A stretch of DNA of 64,000 nucleotides from positions 248,001 to 312,000 of the forward strand of contig JAPEIS010000014.1 of assembly GCA_029531795.1 (NCBI GenBank). The letters run 5' to 3'. Each line of letters opens with the position of its first letter. Within the stretch, counting starts at the first letter, position 1. A program made the position numbers and the translations under genes. This DNA comes from Sclerotinia nivalis. Lineage: Eukaryota > Ascomycota > Leotiomycetes > Helotiales > Sclerotiniaceae. Under the pieces are notes generated by a model. That model saw nothing but the letters and a program-made list of their open reading frames with translations, searched no databases and was not told where the DNA came from. This document shows, piece after piece, positions 48,849 through 58,735 of this stretch.

Positions 48849-51207
48849 TCATAACATCATACTTCTTCTCCTCGCCGACATTCTATCACTTCTAGCTGCT
48901 GCACCTGCCATACTCGTGCTGCTGACTGATCTTCTCAATGATTTTTCCGAATCTGTGTTGTTCCTATCTGATTCGTGTCCTGCAGCTGATGAGCATCGGA
49001 CTGAGGATGACAATGCCGATTGTCTTCGTCTTGATGCTCCGGCCGATGCGGCAATCCTTTTCCCAGGTTGTTCCGAATCCTTATTTTCATTCGAATTTCC
49101 TGCCGGTATAGCTGAAGCTCTCCTGGAGAAACGTGATGGTGCTCTCTCAATTTTCTCCTCCTTCATGGGTTTTGGCGCTTCATCCGTATCACGTTTCGGA
49201 GAACCTTGAAATTCATAAATATCCATGTCTTCAAGGGCAGCCTTGATCTCATCGCCTTTGGCAAATTGTTCCTTGGACTTTGCTTTTATTTTCCTAGACT
49301 CTGCAAGTAGCTCCGTGACTGATTTCGACCCCGATGCTGAAGAAGATCCCGACTCTGTCAGATGCAAGATTGACTCGCGACGTCTTCTATGATCTGTGAT
49401 ACTGCTTGATAGCATATCGGTAATAGGAATAGAAGTTTTACCACTTAGTGGACTGTGGTCAGCATCTGGCGCGGCTGATAGTCGTTTCCAACCATTCTCT
49501 GCTTCGGGCTCTACTTTGATCTTGCTTATTGTCGTTGGGACAGCTTCCCCATCAACTTTGACAGCGCGAACTTTTCCATCTGCTGTTACAGCATTCACAA
49601 GTTCTTTTCCAGGTCGGCGCATCTTGTCTCGAAGGTTAGGTTCCGCATAACTTACTGCTCCTCGGGCTCGTCGGCTGGGTCGTTGACCTTCAGCAGATTC
49701 TCTCATCTCCGAAGGCGGTGGAGTGTCCTGAGATTCCATTCGAACGGCTGTTGATGGATGCGATGAAAGAGGTGAAAAGATATCGATTGGGGCAGGCGTC
49801 TCGGGTTCCTGCTGGATATTGACAGCCTGCAGTTGAGGTTGGACGATTTGTGAACCAGGCTCAATACTTTCTACTTTCTTATCCTCGACCGGAACTTCCT
49901 TTGCCAGGCTCTCCTTGAACATATTCATTTTTCCTGGCTTAATGCCATCATGAATAAAATTCCTGGTGCTGGCGCTTTTCTTGGGGGAACTGTTGACACT
50001 TTTTGCAGCCAGAACTTTTCTGCCATTTGGAGCCACAGCCGGCCTATCTTTGGATAATGCTTTAGAGCCAGTAACATCTTTCAACGACTTTGCATTCTCT
50101 TTAGCTGATGAAACCACTGATCTGTTCTTCGTTCGTTCCTCGGAAGACACGCGTGTGAATTGGAAATCATCAATATCGTTGACGTTTGTAGGTTCCAATT
50201 CCTCGTCATCTCTTGCACTAAGCTTACGCTTTGCACCAGATTTGAGTATCCCTGTATTCTCCCGTTTTGCCTGTGAAGGTTCCGATCGGCTGTTCCTTTT
50301 GATGTCAGAAGCCATTATACTATCCTTGCGCCTCTTTCTCTGCTCCAGGTTCGTTGATATTATCGGGTCTAGACAAGGATCCTCTTCCTTTTCGCAGGGT
50401 ACTTTTTCCGCCAAATCGATCTTTACGGGGTCCTCGTCTACAAACTGTGATACCGGTGGTGGGCCAATATCCGGCGAATCCGTAGTCTCTGTTACCACTT
50501 CAGCTAGCATATTTTCAATTTCTTGATGTCTGTGTATTGTTAGCATGTACAATCCACCCTAAAGAGTGCGCAACCTACTCCAAAGTTCTCCTGGGATAAT
50601 ACTTGTTCTCCAAAATCGGGGGTAGTTTGCCGTCTGGACTACCAATGTCCTCACTCAGCGAAGCCATATTCTTCCTTGGGGGCATTTTGCGCTCTGGACT
50701 TGTACCGTCCTCATTCAATGGAGCCATATTTTCCCATTTATTTTCTTGGGGGCTACGAGGAGGATTTGAACCCGACCTCAATCCTCCAAATTGCCTTGGA
50801 AGATGTGGTGATCTCTTCCTCGGTGGAGATTCCTCTCCCAAACCACTTATCAAAGCCCCAATCTCTAACAATCTCTCTTCCAGCTGTGATTTGACCACAT
50901 TTACTCGATCTGCGACTCTTCGGGCTTTTCCATTATCAATTTCGCTTCGAAGACGTAAATTTTCCTCCCGGAGCTCGAGATTCTCAGCAAGAAGTTTGGA
51001 GGTTTCATTTTCAAGGCTTCGAATTCGAACCGCTTGTGAGGAATTGACAGATGCTATATCTCGGTTTTGACGTTTGTACTTGCGCTTGACTATAATTGCG
51101 TCAGAAAGGTGCATCTCCATTTTTGCTGACTGTCATGAAGTGATTTTTAGAAACTCACGAGATTCAAAACTCTCCAGCGAAGCTGCAGGCTCATTTAAGC
51201 GGGCCAT
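48849..51207 (-). CDS. SGO1: Shugoshin (Sgo1), protector of centromeric cohesion
   Basis: Shugoshin recruits PP2A to shield centromeric cohesin and acts at the kinetochore in mitosis and meiosis. Three exons (51207-51159, 51089-50579, 50529-48849) give 746 residues. The N terminus, joined across a 69-bp intron, reads MARLNEPAASLESFESLKRK and continues YKRQNRDIASVNSSQ, the conserved start of the Sgo coiled coil (about residues 17-80, heptads LENETSKLLAENLELREE). A long disordered Ser/Lys/Glu-rich middle follows. The C-terminal SGO motif (RPSRRARGAVSYAEPNLRDK) is near residue 470-490. A second intron (50530-50578) links the two long frames. It is divergent from DAD2. Confidence 0.9.
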
Positions 51208-51625
51208 GTGAGCTGGCAGTGCATGCGGCAGTGGAAATATGATTTGTTGTAGAGTATAAGATAAATGAGAGAAAATTGAAGATTATCTTGATAAGTTTGG
51301 AAGCTACAATGAGGGGTCTGTAGAAAATAACAGTAATTCTAGTACTTGGCAGAGTGTTTGTGCACAGAGGAAAATAAGGTAAATTGATTTGTTTACATTG
51401 AGCCCAAAAAGGTTAGGTTGAGAATATTGACGCTAGTGTCAGAAAGGTGGATCAATGTGTATGAGTTGATAGGGCTACCATAGGCCCGCAGGCCCGCATT
51501 GTTGTTGTTCACGAATGGAGAAACTTAATTCATGTCAAATTCATTTACAAATATTTAAATACTCCATCTCTCTGCATTAAGATCCAATATTACAACACTC
51601 AGCGTGAAAAGCAAAGATCACAATA
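51208..51625. promoter_or_regulatory. Shared SGO1/DAD2 divergent intergenic region (418 bp)
   Basis: The two start codons face away from each other across 418 bp, so this stretch must carry both promoters. I see no ACGCGT (MluI cell-cycle) box in it. Confidence 0.6.
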
Positions 51626-52113
51626 ATGTCATACTCATCTCGACCCCTCGGTTCACATTTACGACAACCCTCAATGGGTGGTAGTCTAGGCTCATCCTCA
51701 GGTCAATCACCCATCTTGCAAGCGCGCATCAACGAAAAAAGGGCAGAGTTAGAGAATCTGAAGCAATTACGAGATTTGAGTGCAGGGTTAGCTGGGCAGA
51801 TGCAAATGTTGGAAGAGAAGCTTTCAACTCTTTCGGATGGAACAGAAGCTGTCGCAACAGTGTTGGGAAACTGGCACAATGTTCTGCAGGCCATCAGTAT
51901 GGCATCTAGTAGGTCACAAGGTACTTTTCTGCCAACAGCAGTCTTCTAAAATGACTAGTGAAAATACCACAACCCAAAGAATCAAACGATAAGCATGAGG
52001 AATCAGAAAATAAAACAGGTTTCGAAGTACCTTTACCTCAAACTCTAGTTCGAATACCTACAGAGCATGCGCCAATGCTACAACCATCCGCAAACGAAGA
52101 ATCGAACGAGTAA
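51626..52113 (+). CDS. DAD2: DASH complex subunit Dad2
   Basis: Dad2 is a small subunit of the outer-kinetochore DASH/Dam1 ring that couples kinetochores to microtubules. Two exons (51626-51908 and 51959-52113) give 145 residues. The conserved helical core runs ILQARINEKRAELENLKQLR to LEEKLSTLSDGTEAVATVL and GNWHNVLQAISMAS; after the intron the frame continues with KIPQP and the family-type PLPQTLVRIPTE. The 50-bp intron has GTAGGT and CTAG ends. The Ser/Gly-rich N terminus is as usual in filamentous fungi. Confidence 0.92.
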
Positions 52114-53053
52114 AGATCTTGCACTGAGGCCCCCGGACGCTAGAAGAGAACATGTAATTATGAAGGTTATTGGCGCGATAAACGGCGCAACGGGCGGATA
52201 TAGGCATGAATTTTGATACCAATGGCAGTCTTAGATTGGATCGTGTCTGCGTGGGAATTGCTGGTAAAATGCAGCCTGGTCTTTAATGATGATATGATTG
52301 ATGACAATGAAGCAGAGATTTACCCAAAAAGGGAAAATGTCGAAAACTCAAAATCCGAATACAGGCGCTGGGTCTTGAATAAGTCAGATGTGAGTCTGTG
52401 ATGATTATTCGATGAAGTTGGATCGCAATGTGTGAGGATGGGACATACAGTACAAGTTTGTGTGTTTCGCGACTTTTCAAGTTTTCATTTTATCTTATTC
52501 ACAGGGATAATGTAGGTTCATGGTCATTTGTACGATATATGTGTATTGCGTTATTGAATTGACTTGCTATTTCCTCCTTATTTGAATAGTTTGAGAGCTC
52601 TCAGAGTCCTCGGTATTAATGCAAGATCCTCCATTCACAACATTTTCGATCTTTAAGTGAACATGTCAATCAATGAAGCTTTGATCGGAGGAATGCGAAG
52701 TGAAATTGAGATTTGACCAAGTCTTCAGTAACTTGAAAGTACGTCCCGAAGGAAGGACGATAGGATGATGGAAATAGACTTAGTCTCCAGGACCATTTAA
52801 TAAGATAATAGAAGCATAGGATTGATTAGAACGTCGAATGCATTTCAATCATTGCATCTGCCGGAGAAACTGAAATGGCGAAAGGTTGCGGGGCGAAGAG
52901 AAAGAAGTATCGCAGAAGGTTAAAACCAAATAAGGACACTCACCTGGGTGCAGAGGAACAGCACTAGATGCCAAGGGAAGCGAAAAGAGGAGAAATCAAG
53001 CCCAAAACGGTCCAGCCGCATGACTCTCTCGTCCTCCCTCACCACTCCACTCC
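52114..53053. other. Convergent intergenic region
   Basis: Lies between DAD2 (+) and the next minus-strand gene. No gene or element seen in 940 bp. Confidence 0.5.
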
Positions 53054-53626
53054 TCAAGATCCGTCCCGTCCCGTCTCCCCGCCTAAAAAATCCCCAAAAC
53101 TCCCATACAGCCCCTTTAACTTTCCCTTCTTGATTTCATGTATCCTCCTTTGCTTCTCCAAAATCCCATCAAGCCATGCATCAAGCTCCTGACACTTCTT
53201 TGTCCATTCCTCCCTCCTCTCCTCCGGATCTTGTTCCCTTATCCTCTCCCGATTAGCCCTCGCAATCTCTTTCCTTCTTTTCTTAACTTTCTCGTCATAC
53301 TTAGTGAGAACCTCCTTTAAAGATTTCGCTTCCGCTTCGTTGAGTTTTTCCATCGTTCCTTCTAATCTACTTGCTGCTATACTATCCCTCGTGAGCGGTC
53401 GTCGGATTCCATCGATGCCCACGTGCGTAAATGTTGATGTGCTTTTGAGATTGGCTTTGATATTGCAGGATTCGCACATGTTGTCGAGATGCTCGACTCC
53501 TTCTGCTGGTGAGACGTCATAGCAGCCGGTCTTGACGTCCTCTTCCTGTGCCCATAGGCATCGGTAAGTAATTTTTCGTGGGGCCCGGTGTTCACAGGAG
53601 TAGTTGACGCTGGTGCTTTGACACAT
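53054..53626 (-). CDS. Charged Cys-containing protein of unknown function
   Basis: An intronless frame of 190 codons from ATG 53626 begins MCQSTSVNYSCEHRAPRK, a Cys/His-containing start seen in many unnamed fungal proteins (MC..T..YSCGH type). A second Cys cluster (MCESCN) follows, then a long charged helix (EKVKKRRKEIARANRERIR), likely coiled coil, and a Gly-rich tail. The frame is open further up to 53779 and there looks like a hydrophobic start plus a Pro/Ser repeat; since that part is the 12-bp minisatellite, I treat it as 5' UTR. No function is suggested. Confidence 0.65.
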   Translation of the reverse strand: MCQSTSVNYSCEHRAPRKITYRCLWAQEEDVKTGCYDVSPAEGVEHLDNMCESCNIKANLKSTSTFTHVGIDGIRRPLTRDSIAASRLEGTMEKLNEAEAKSLKEVLTKYDEKVKKRRKEIARANRERIREQDPEERREEWTKKCQELDAWLDGILEKQRRIHEIKKGKLKGLYGSFGDFLGGETGRDGS

Positions 53627-53641
53627 TATTAATAGATTGGA

Positions 53642-53725
53642 AGTAGAACTGGGAGTACAACTGGGAGTAGAACTGGAAGTAGAACTGGGAATAGAACTGG
53701 GAATAGAACTGGGACTAGAACTGGG
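53642..53725. repeat. AGTAGAACTGGG x7 minisatellite
   Basis: Seven 12-bp units with single-base variants (AGTACA, AATAGA, ACTAGA). The unit is a multiple of three, so on the minus strand it stays open as a Ser/Pro/Thr repeat just upstream of the MCQST start. Confidence 0.9.
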
Positions 53726-53779
53726 AGTAAGAAAAGAGAAAGGGAATACAATTGAGAGAGGAGAGAAAAACAACATCAC

Positions 53780-54622
53780 GATAAAATTGGTATATATACA
53801 AGGTATTGTTCAGCACTTGAACTTGGTTCAGTGTTTCCAGTTGAATAGGGCATTATACTGCCTTCTGTACCAATAGACAAAGAAAAATGATCTCCTAGCA
53901 CACATCAAGTCAAATTGATACTTGGACTTGGCTCGACGTCTCTGGTTTTTGAGTTGATCAATACATTATCCATTACCTCCTGTGTGCTGTGGACAATGGA
54001 CAAAGGGAACAAGCCTGAAAGTAGCAATCAAGGCATATTGAGGCCATAGCCACTCTTTCAGCGATTAGAAATGGTGCATTGAGTTGAAATATTCCTTTGT
54101 GCGTGGAAGAAGGAAAAAACAATGCTGTAGTCTATTGTTGATTTTTGAGATTATAATTAGGTCGTGACTAAAGTCATGGTCTTAAGCTAGGACTATTTGC
54201 TGGTGTGTATCCAGCAAATGCTTTGTCTAAAGCGTGTATGTACCTAAGGCTTGGTGATCCAGGTGAGATCGAAGGTATGAGCTTACTCAATGATCCAGGC
54301 ATACCTGACAATGAGCCTATGTTCGAGCCGTGGAATTAGTAAAACTGATCAATTCGAGTAGAGTGACAGGTGGATAATTGTAATTGTGCAATTGATCAGA
54401 CAATGTTGAGAAGATTTTTTATTGCGGTTTTTGTAGTCATTGCATGTTCCAAGCCACCAGGAATTGGCCTAATGGAAGAACATGCTTTTATGGCCCCGCG
54501 GTGTCATCACGAAAACAGGGGATGAAATCAACAAGAAGCAATTTGTTTATCGCACATACCTCATGAGCAGAAGCCTCCGATTTCCAGTCCAAGGTGGTGT
54601 TATTGAAAAATCTCGAACTTCA
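53780..54622. other. Intergenic region
   Basis: No gene seen. It holds the upstream region of the preceding minus-strand gene and the 3' region of RRP7. Confidence 0.5.
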
Positions 54623-55552
54623 TTACCTCTCAGGCCTGAACCTTCCTCTTTTCTCTCTCATGCCTTCCACCCTCTTCCTATCCTCCTCAAACCTCTTAAC
54701 CAGCTCCCCGACCTCCTTCTTTCGCTTTTCTCGTCCTTGCCACCTATAGAACCCTGCATCTTCCAACTCCTTCCTCCTCTTCTCCTCTTTCTCAGCCATC
54801 TCTCTCCTCTTTTCTTCCGCCGCCTCACTTCTCGCTGGACCCGTCCTTCCACCCCTCACTACCGTCACGAACCCATCCTCATCCGGTACATTCCTCAGCC
54901 TCTTCCTTTCTCTCTCCCTTTCCTCTTCCTTGCTATTAAAGTTCGTCATGAAAGCATCTACACTTCTTTGTACCGCCAATTTGTCAGGGAATCGCAATTC
55001 CTGCCTCTTAGCATAACGCGCGCTACCAAGAGCGGGCACTTTGCCTTCAGTGCCTGCGCCCCAAACCGGATATTTTGATTCTTTTCCTGATTTGCAAGTT
55101 TTTCGTACAGCTTTTAGAACCGATTCCACGCTCTTCTCATCTACAAGTAGAACCACAGCTGTTCGCCCCTTAACGCGCAATTGCCTATCCCATCCTTGTG
55201 GTAAACTCGTATCGATTTGGACTGCGCTTCCTCTTTTCCTTTTCTTGCTCTGCGAAACTGTTTCGATTTGTTCCTGCTTAGTGATCTCTTCCTTTTCTCC
55301 ATCGAATCGTACACCTTCAACTCTTCCTAAGCCTATTAATGCTGCGAATATGCTTCGAATATGTACATCTGTGGAATCGATAGGTAGATTTGTTGCGAAT
55401 AGACTCCGCGAATCATTCTCGGTCGGAATCTTTGGAGCATGTTGTCGCAGATATATATGGTGTGTTGTTGTGACGGGGTATGCGGGTGTAGAAGGAATTG
55501 TGATAGGAAGGACAGTGTAATTGTCGCCTATGATTGTTGGTACTTTCGACAT
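54623..55552 (-). CDS. RRP7: Ribosomal RNA-processing protein Rrp7
   Basis: Rrp7 is a nucleolar factor needed for 18S rRNA maturation and small-subunit assembly. The single-exon frame gives 309 residues, the usual length. The N terminus has the family-type YTVLPITI and an RRM-like segment (SLFATNLPIDSTDVHIRSIF, RNP-like TAVVLLVDE). The C terminus carries the hallmark FYRWQ...KKKEVGELVKRFEEDRKR and ends MREKRGRFRPER, basic and helical. A long Arg/Glu-rich helix joins the two. No intron is needed. Confidence 0.93.
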   Translation of the reverse strand: MSKVPTIIGDNYTVLPITIPSTPAYPVTTTHHIYLRQHAPKIPTENDSRSLFATNLPIDSTDVHIRSIFAALIGLGRVEGVRFDGEKEEITKQEQIETVSQSKKRKRGSAVQIDTSLPQGWDRQLRVKGRTAVVLLVDEKSVESVLKAVRKTCKSGKESKYPVWGAGTEGKVPALGSARYAKRQELRFPDKLAVQRSVDAFMTNFNSKEEERERERKRLRNVPDEDGFVTVVRGGRTGPARSEAAEEKRREMAEKEEKRRKELEDAGFYRWQGREKRKKEVGELVKRFEEDRKRVEGMREKRGRFRPER

Positions 55553-55978
55553 ATTGTGATATATATCTAGGTCATGCGTGTATGTGGGAAGGAATTCTAG
55601 ATCTTGCGCATGAAATGATATCGAGGTTGATTGTTCAATTGAGCCTGTCTTTAGAACTTTTTTTGAAGCAAAAATAATTGGCAGGGGTCTATGACCTATC
55701 TAATCGAAGGACGCTAAACTAAGCCCGAAGCTACGGGGTGCATGACCACTGACCACCAAAGCAAACGCCGGTTCCTTCTCCATCCTTTCTACATCCTTTG
55801 TCTGATACTGATATGCAATTGAAAACACATTAAAAATATGCCAGTATTTATCCATTCAATCCTTTTATACTATTACGCCCACTAAAAGCAATGATGATCT
55901 CCGATAATTCAAGGTCGTAAGTATGTATATGAGGTATATGTATGTCTGACTTTGAGGCTGAGAGGCAAATGAACATCA
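55553..55978. other. Intergenic region RRP7 / DMC1
   Basis: Contains the RRP7 promoter and DMC1 3' UTR. Nothing else seen. Confidence 0.5.
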
Positions 55979-57543
55979 TTAGGCCTTTTCAGGGTCGTTG
56001 ATACCGCCGGTGGTAATAATATATGTTGCTTCACGTTCCGGGCAATCTGATTTACGCTGTTTAGGACAAGTGGCTAGGATAATTCAAAGATAACTTACCA
56101 GGGGAATCTACAATTTTGGCAACACGTTCCTCTCCACGACCTTTTCGAAGAAGGATTCTGGTTGTCGATGCATGTGCAAGAATATGTCCTCCAGCAGGCT
56201 TACGCCCATCAGCTCCGGCAAAAAGGGCACTTGCTCCTGGATCCGACATGACCTGATTGGTCTGGAAAGTGTTAGTCTGGATCTCTGATTTGGAGAAAGG
56301 AAACCTACCATGAAGACAACAAGATTGAATTCCTCCGCCATTTGTGTTGCTCTACGAAGAAAGGCATTGAGGGCACTTTGTCGCTCGGACAATTCACCAC
56401 GTCCGATGAAGTCGCTACGATATAGAGACATGATACTATCAATGATTAGGAGGCGATATTCATCAGTGGCGAAGTTTTGGGCAAGGCCTTCGAGCAATTC
56501 TAGTTGCATCTAATTATGGTAAGTGAAATGCACCAGTCAAATTCAAGCAATCAGGAGGCATACCTCGGTATTCTGCGCACGAGCATAGGCGATGTTCTCG
56601 AGCGCTTGATCAGGGTCGACACCGAATCGTTCTGCAATTTCCGCAATTCTTTCTGGACGAAATGTGCCTTCCGTATCTGTAGAATGTGATCTTAGCGGGT
56701 ATTCACTACGAGTATCAAAGTTGTCAGTTTTCTACCAATATATGCCACTTTTCCTTCGGCTCCACCCATATCCTTAGGAAGCTGGGCAATAACTGCCAGT
56801 GTATGTGCCAACTGAGTTTTGCCACATCCTGCAAACTGTTAGCGAGATACATCTCTCAAAGTTTTCGGTGTACGCACTGAATTCTCCAAATACCTCACTA
56901 ATGCTCATAGTTTGGAAGCCACTGCCAAAAGTCAGCTCTCTAATTCAAATGTCACGAGGAAGATTAACTCACCCGTTTAAACAAGCATCCAACTGCTTGC
57001 TACCAGTAGAAATTCTGATACACTTCTTTCGGAAATGGCCATGCTCAGCGGCAGTGACGAATTGTCCACCAGTGTTAGGACCCTGTTCCTCTGTTAGTAT
57101 GTGGGGGGACAAGAATGTGCGGGACTAGGTACTTACGGCTACTTTCTTTGCAGCTTCTTTAACTTTCTCAACCTTTATGTCGGAGAACCCCTTGATTTTG
57201 ACCAATTTTCGGCTGGTTGTGCCAATGAGAGTCTGAAAGGAGGTCAGCTACCGTTTCGTGAGCCGCCCTTTCATGGCCAACGGAATGTTCTTACCCCGAC
57301 AGTATGAATACCGTTGGTTCTCAATTTTGCAATATCGGCAGCAGAGATACCTGTTTCGATTAGTGATCAAAATTACAGACAAGTCAAGAGCTTTTGATAG
57401 CTTACCATGTGCCTGGATTTCATCGATATCGATGATATGACTCTGTAGGACAAGTGTCAATGAGTTATTTATTTCGCAGGAGGCCGAAGAAAACTTACCT
57501 CATGCTCATTCGCATCACCACAAAGTGAAGCTGTGACGGCCAT
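55979..57543 (-). CDS. DMC1: Meiotic recombinase Dmc1
   Basis: Dmc1 is the meiosis-specific RecA/Rad51-family strand-exchange ATPase, in the nucleus. Eleven exons give 341 residues: 57543-57499, 57442-57406, 57350-57295, 57232-57137, 57082-56973, 56921-56878, 56828-56736, 56676-56564, 56509-56309, 56261-56099, 56046-55979. An N-terminal helix-hairpin-helix part ([20 protein letters not shown]) is followed by Walker A GEFRCGKTQ (about 127-135) and Walker B LLIIDS (about 218-223). [11 protein letters not shown] and the ending [20 protein letters not shown] mark Dmc1 rather than Rad51. All ten introns have GT-AG ends. It is the most intron-dense gene here. Confidence 0.95.
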
Positions 57544-58094
57544 AATGATGATATCCTACAGTTGGTATGATGCTTGAGCGTTGTGAAGAAGAGTTCGGAA
57601 GGGAATTTCAGATGAGAAACTGCGCGAGTGAAGTCAAAACTGAAGCTGGGTACAAGAATTCAGTAATCACACTTCAGATCGTCTCATGTTTTCCATCGTC
57701 ATATCATGATCATCATTCTGGAAGAGAAACACTCACTGTCTCAATGAACCCGAATGCACAAAACGATACGGAAAACCACGATGGAAGAGGTAATACTATC
57801 TGTGCCTCCAGGTCGGAATCGAGTGACAATTGGCTAGAGATGAAAGGAACTTGAGGTCAACGAGAATATATTCGTTATCAAGACAAGCATGAAGAGACAA
57901 TAACTCTAGCTGAATTACGAATGTAAGATGAAGGATGAAAACGTTTTTTTGGAGTTTGGAAAAGTCAAGTCGAAAGTGAGAATGAAAGTGAAAGTTGAGA
58001 CGAAGCTCTAGGCAGAGGCAGGGTGAGAGTGGCGCTAGGCTTAAGCGACAGTTGTTCGAACTTCAATATATCCTCACAACATACCGTTTCCAGC
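57544..58094. other. DMC1 upstream region
   Basis: DMC1 promoter side, up to the 5S gene. No gene seen. Confidence 0.5.
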
Positions 58095-58212
58095 ACATAC
58101 GACCATAGACTGAAGAGAATTGGGCATCCCGTCCGCTCTGCCATACACAAGCTTCAGATCGGTGGATTAGTAGTTGGGTGGGTGACCACCAGCGAATCCC
58201 CACTGTTGTATG
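58095..58212 (+). rRNA. 5S ribosomal RNA gene (dispersed copy)
   Basis: It starts ACATACGACCATAGACTGAAG and ends TGTTGTATGT, about 118 nt, with the universal fungal blocks CATCCCGTCCGCTC, TTAGTAGTTGGGTGGGTGAC and CACCAGCGAATC. The ends ACATAC/GTATGT pair (helix I), and helix II pairs CTGAAG with CTTCAG further on, so the fold is kept even where bases differ from other fungal 5S genes I know. The internal control region (box C, GGATTAGTAGTTGGGTGGG) is intact and a T6 terminator follows at once (58213-58218). Single 5S genes scattered among protein genes are normal in filamentous ascomycetes. Confidence 0.95.
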
Positions 58213-58218
58213 TTTTTT
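58213..58218 (+). terminator. RNA polymerase III T-run terminator
   Basis: T6 directly after the 5S rRNA 3' end, the standard Pol III stop. Confidence 0.8.
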
Positions 58219-58735
58219 CTTTTCATTTTGCCTTTTATTTTTCCTTTTTGGTTGTCTCGAGGAAAGGAATTGCGAGTATGAGACTGCATTGAAGGGCAGA
58301 GAGAAGCAGTGATAGAAGGGAGATGAGATGGCCGGGGAAGCTGTCGCTACAGGAAGGCCCGTCGTTCTCAAGAACGGTAATGCTGAGGTTGGCGGGAAGT
58401 GATTGGATTTGCTGGTGCGGCAGCCGGCACTAGAATATCATATTGCGTCCAAAAGCTCGCAACGAAATGTCACTTAAAGGAAGAGTCGGATAAGGAGTGA
58501 AGTTTTGTCGGGTGAATTTTGGTATGGATGTATTTACCAGGATTGAGATTGGTGTGAAAGAAATCTCATAGGCAAGGTTACTGCAAAGTCCACCGCGACG
58601 TAAGTTTTCGTGTCGAGCTATCATTCTATTTACTCTATGGTTATTGTACATTACCAGTTCATTTAAGTGTTTCACTCATGATCAACTAATGAATACATAT
58701 TAAGATTAAGAGCAACAATGCTCAAAACCTCCAGA
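58219..58735. other. Intergenic region after the 5S gene
   Basis: No gene seen; 3' side of the ERG26-like gene. Confidence 0.5.

Noticed and set aside
50740..50800. tRNA-like GGATTTGAACCCG motif
   Set aside because: It lies inside the SGO1 coding sequence and lacks a paired T stem and other arms.
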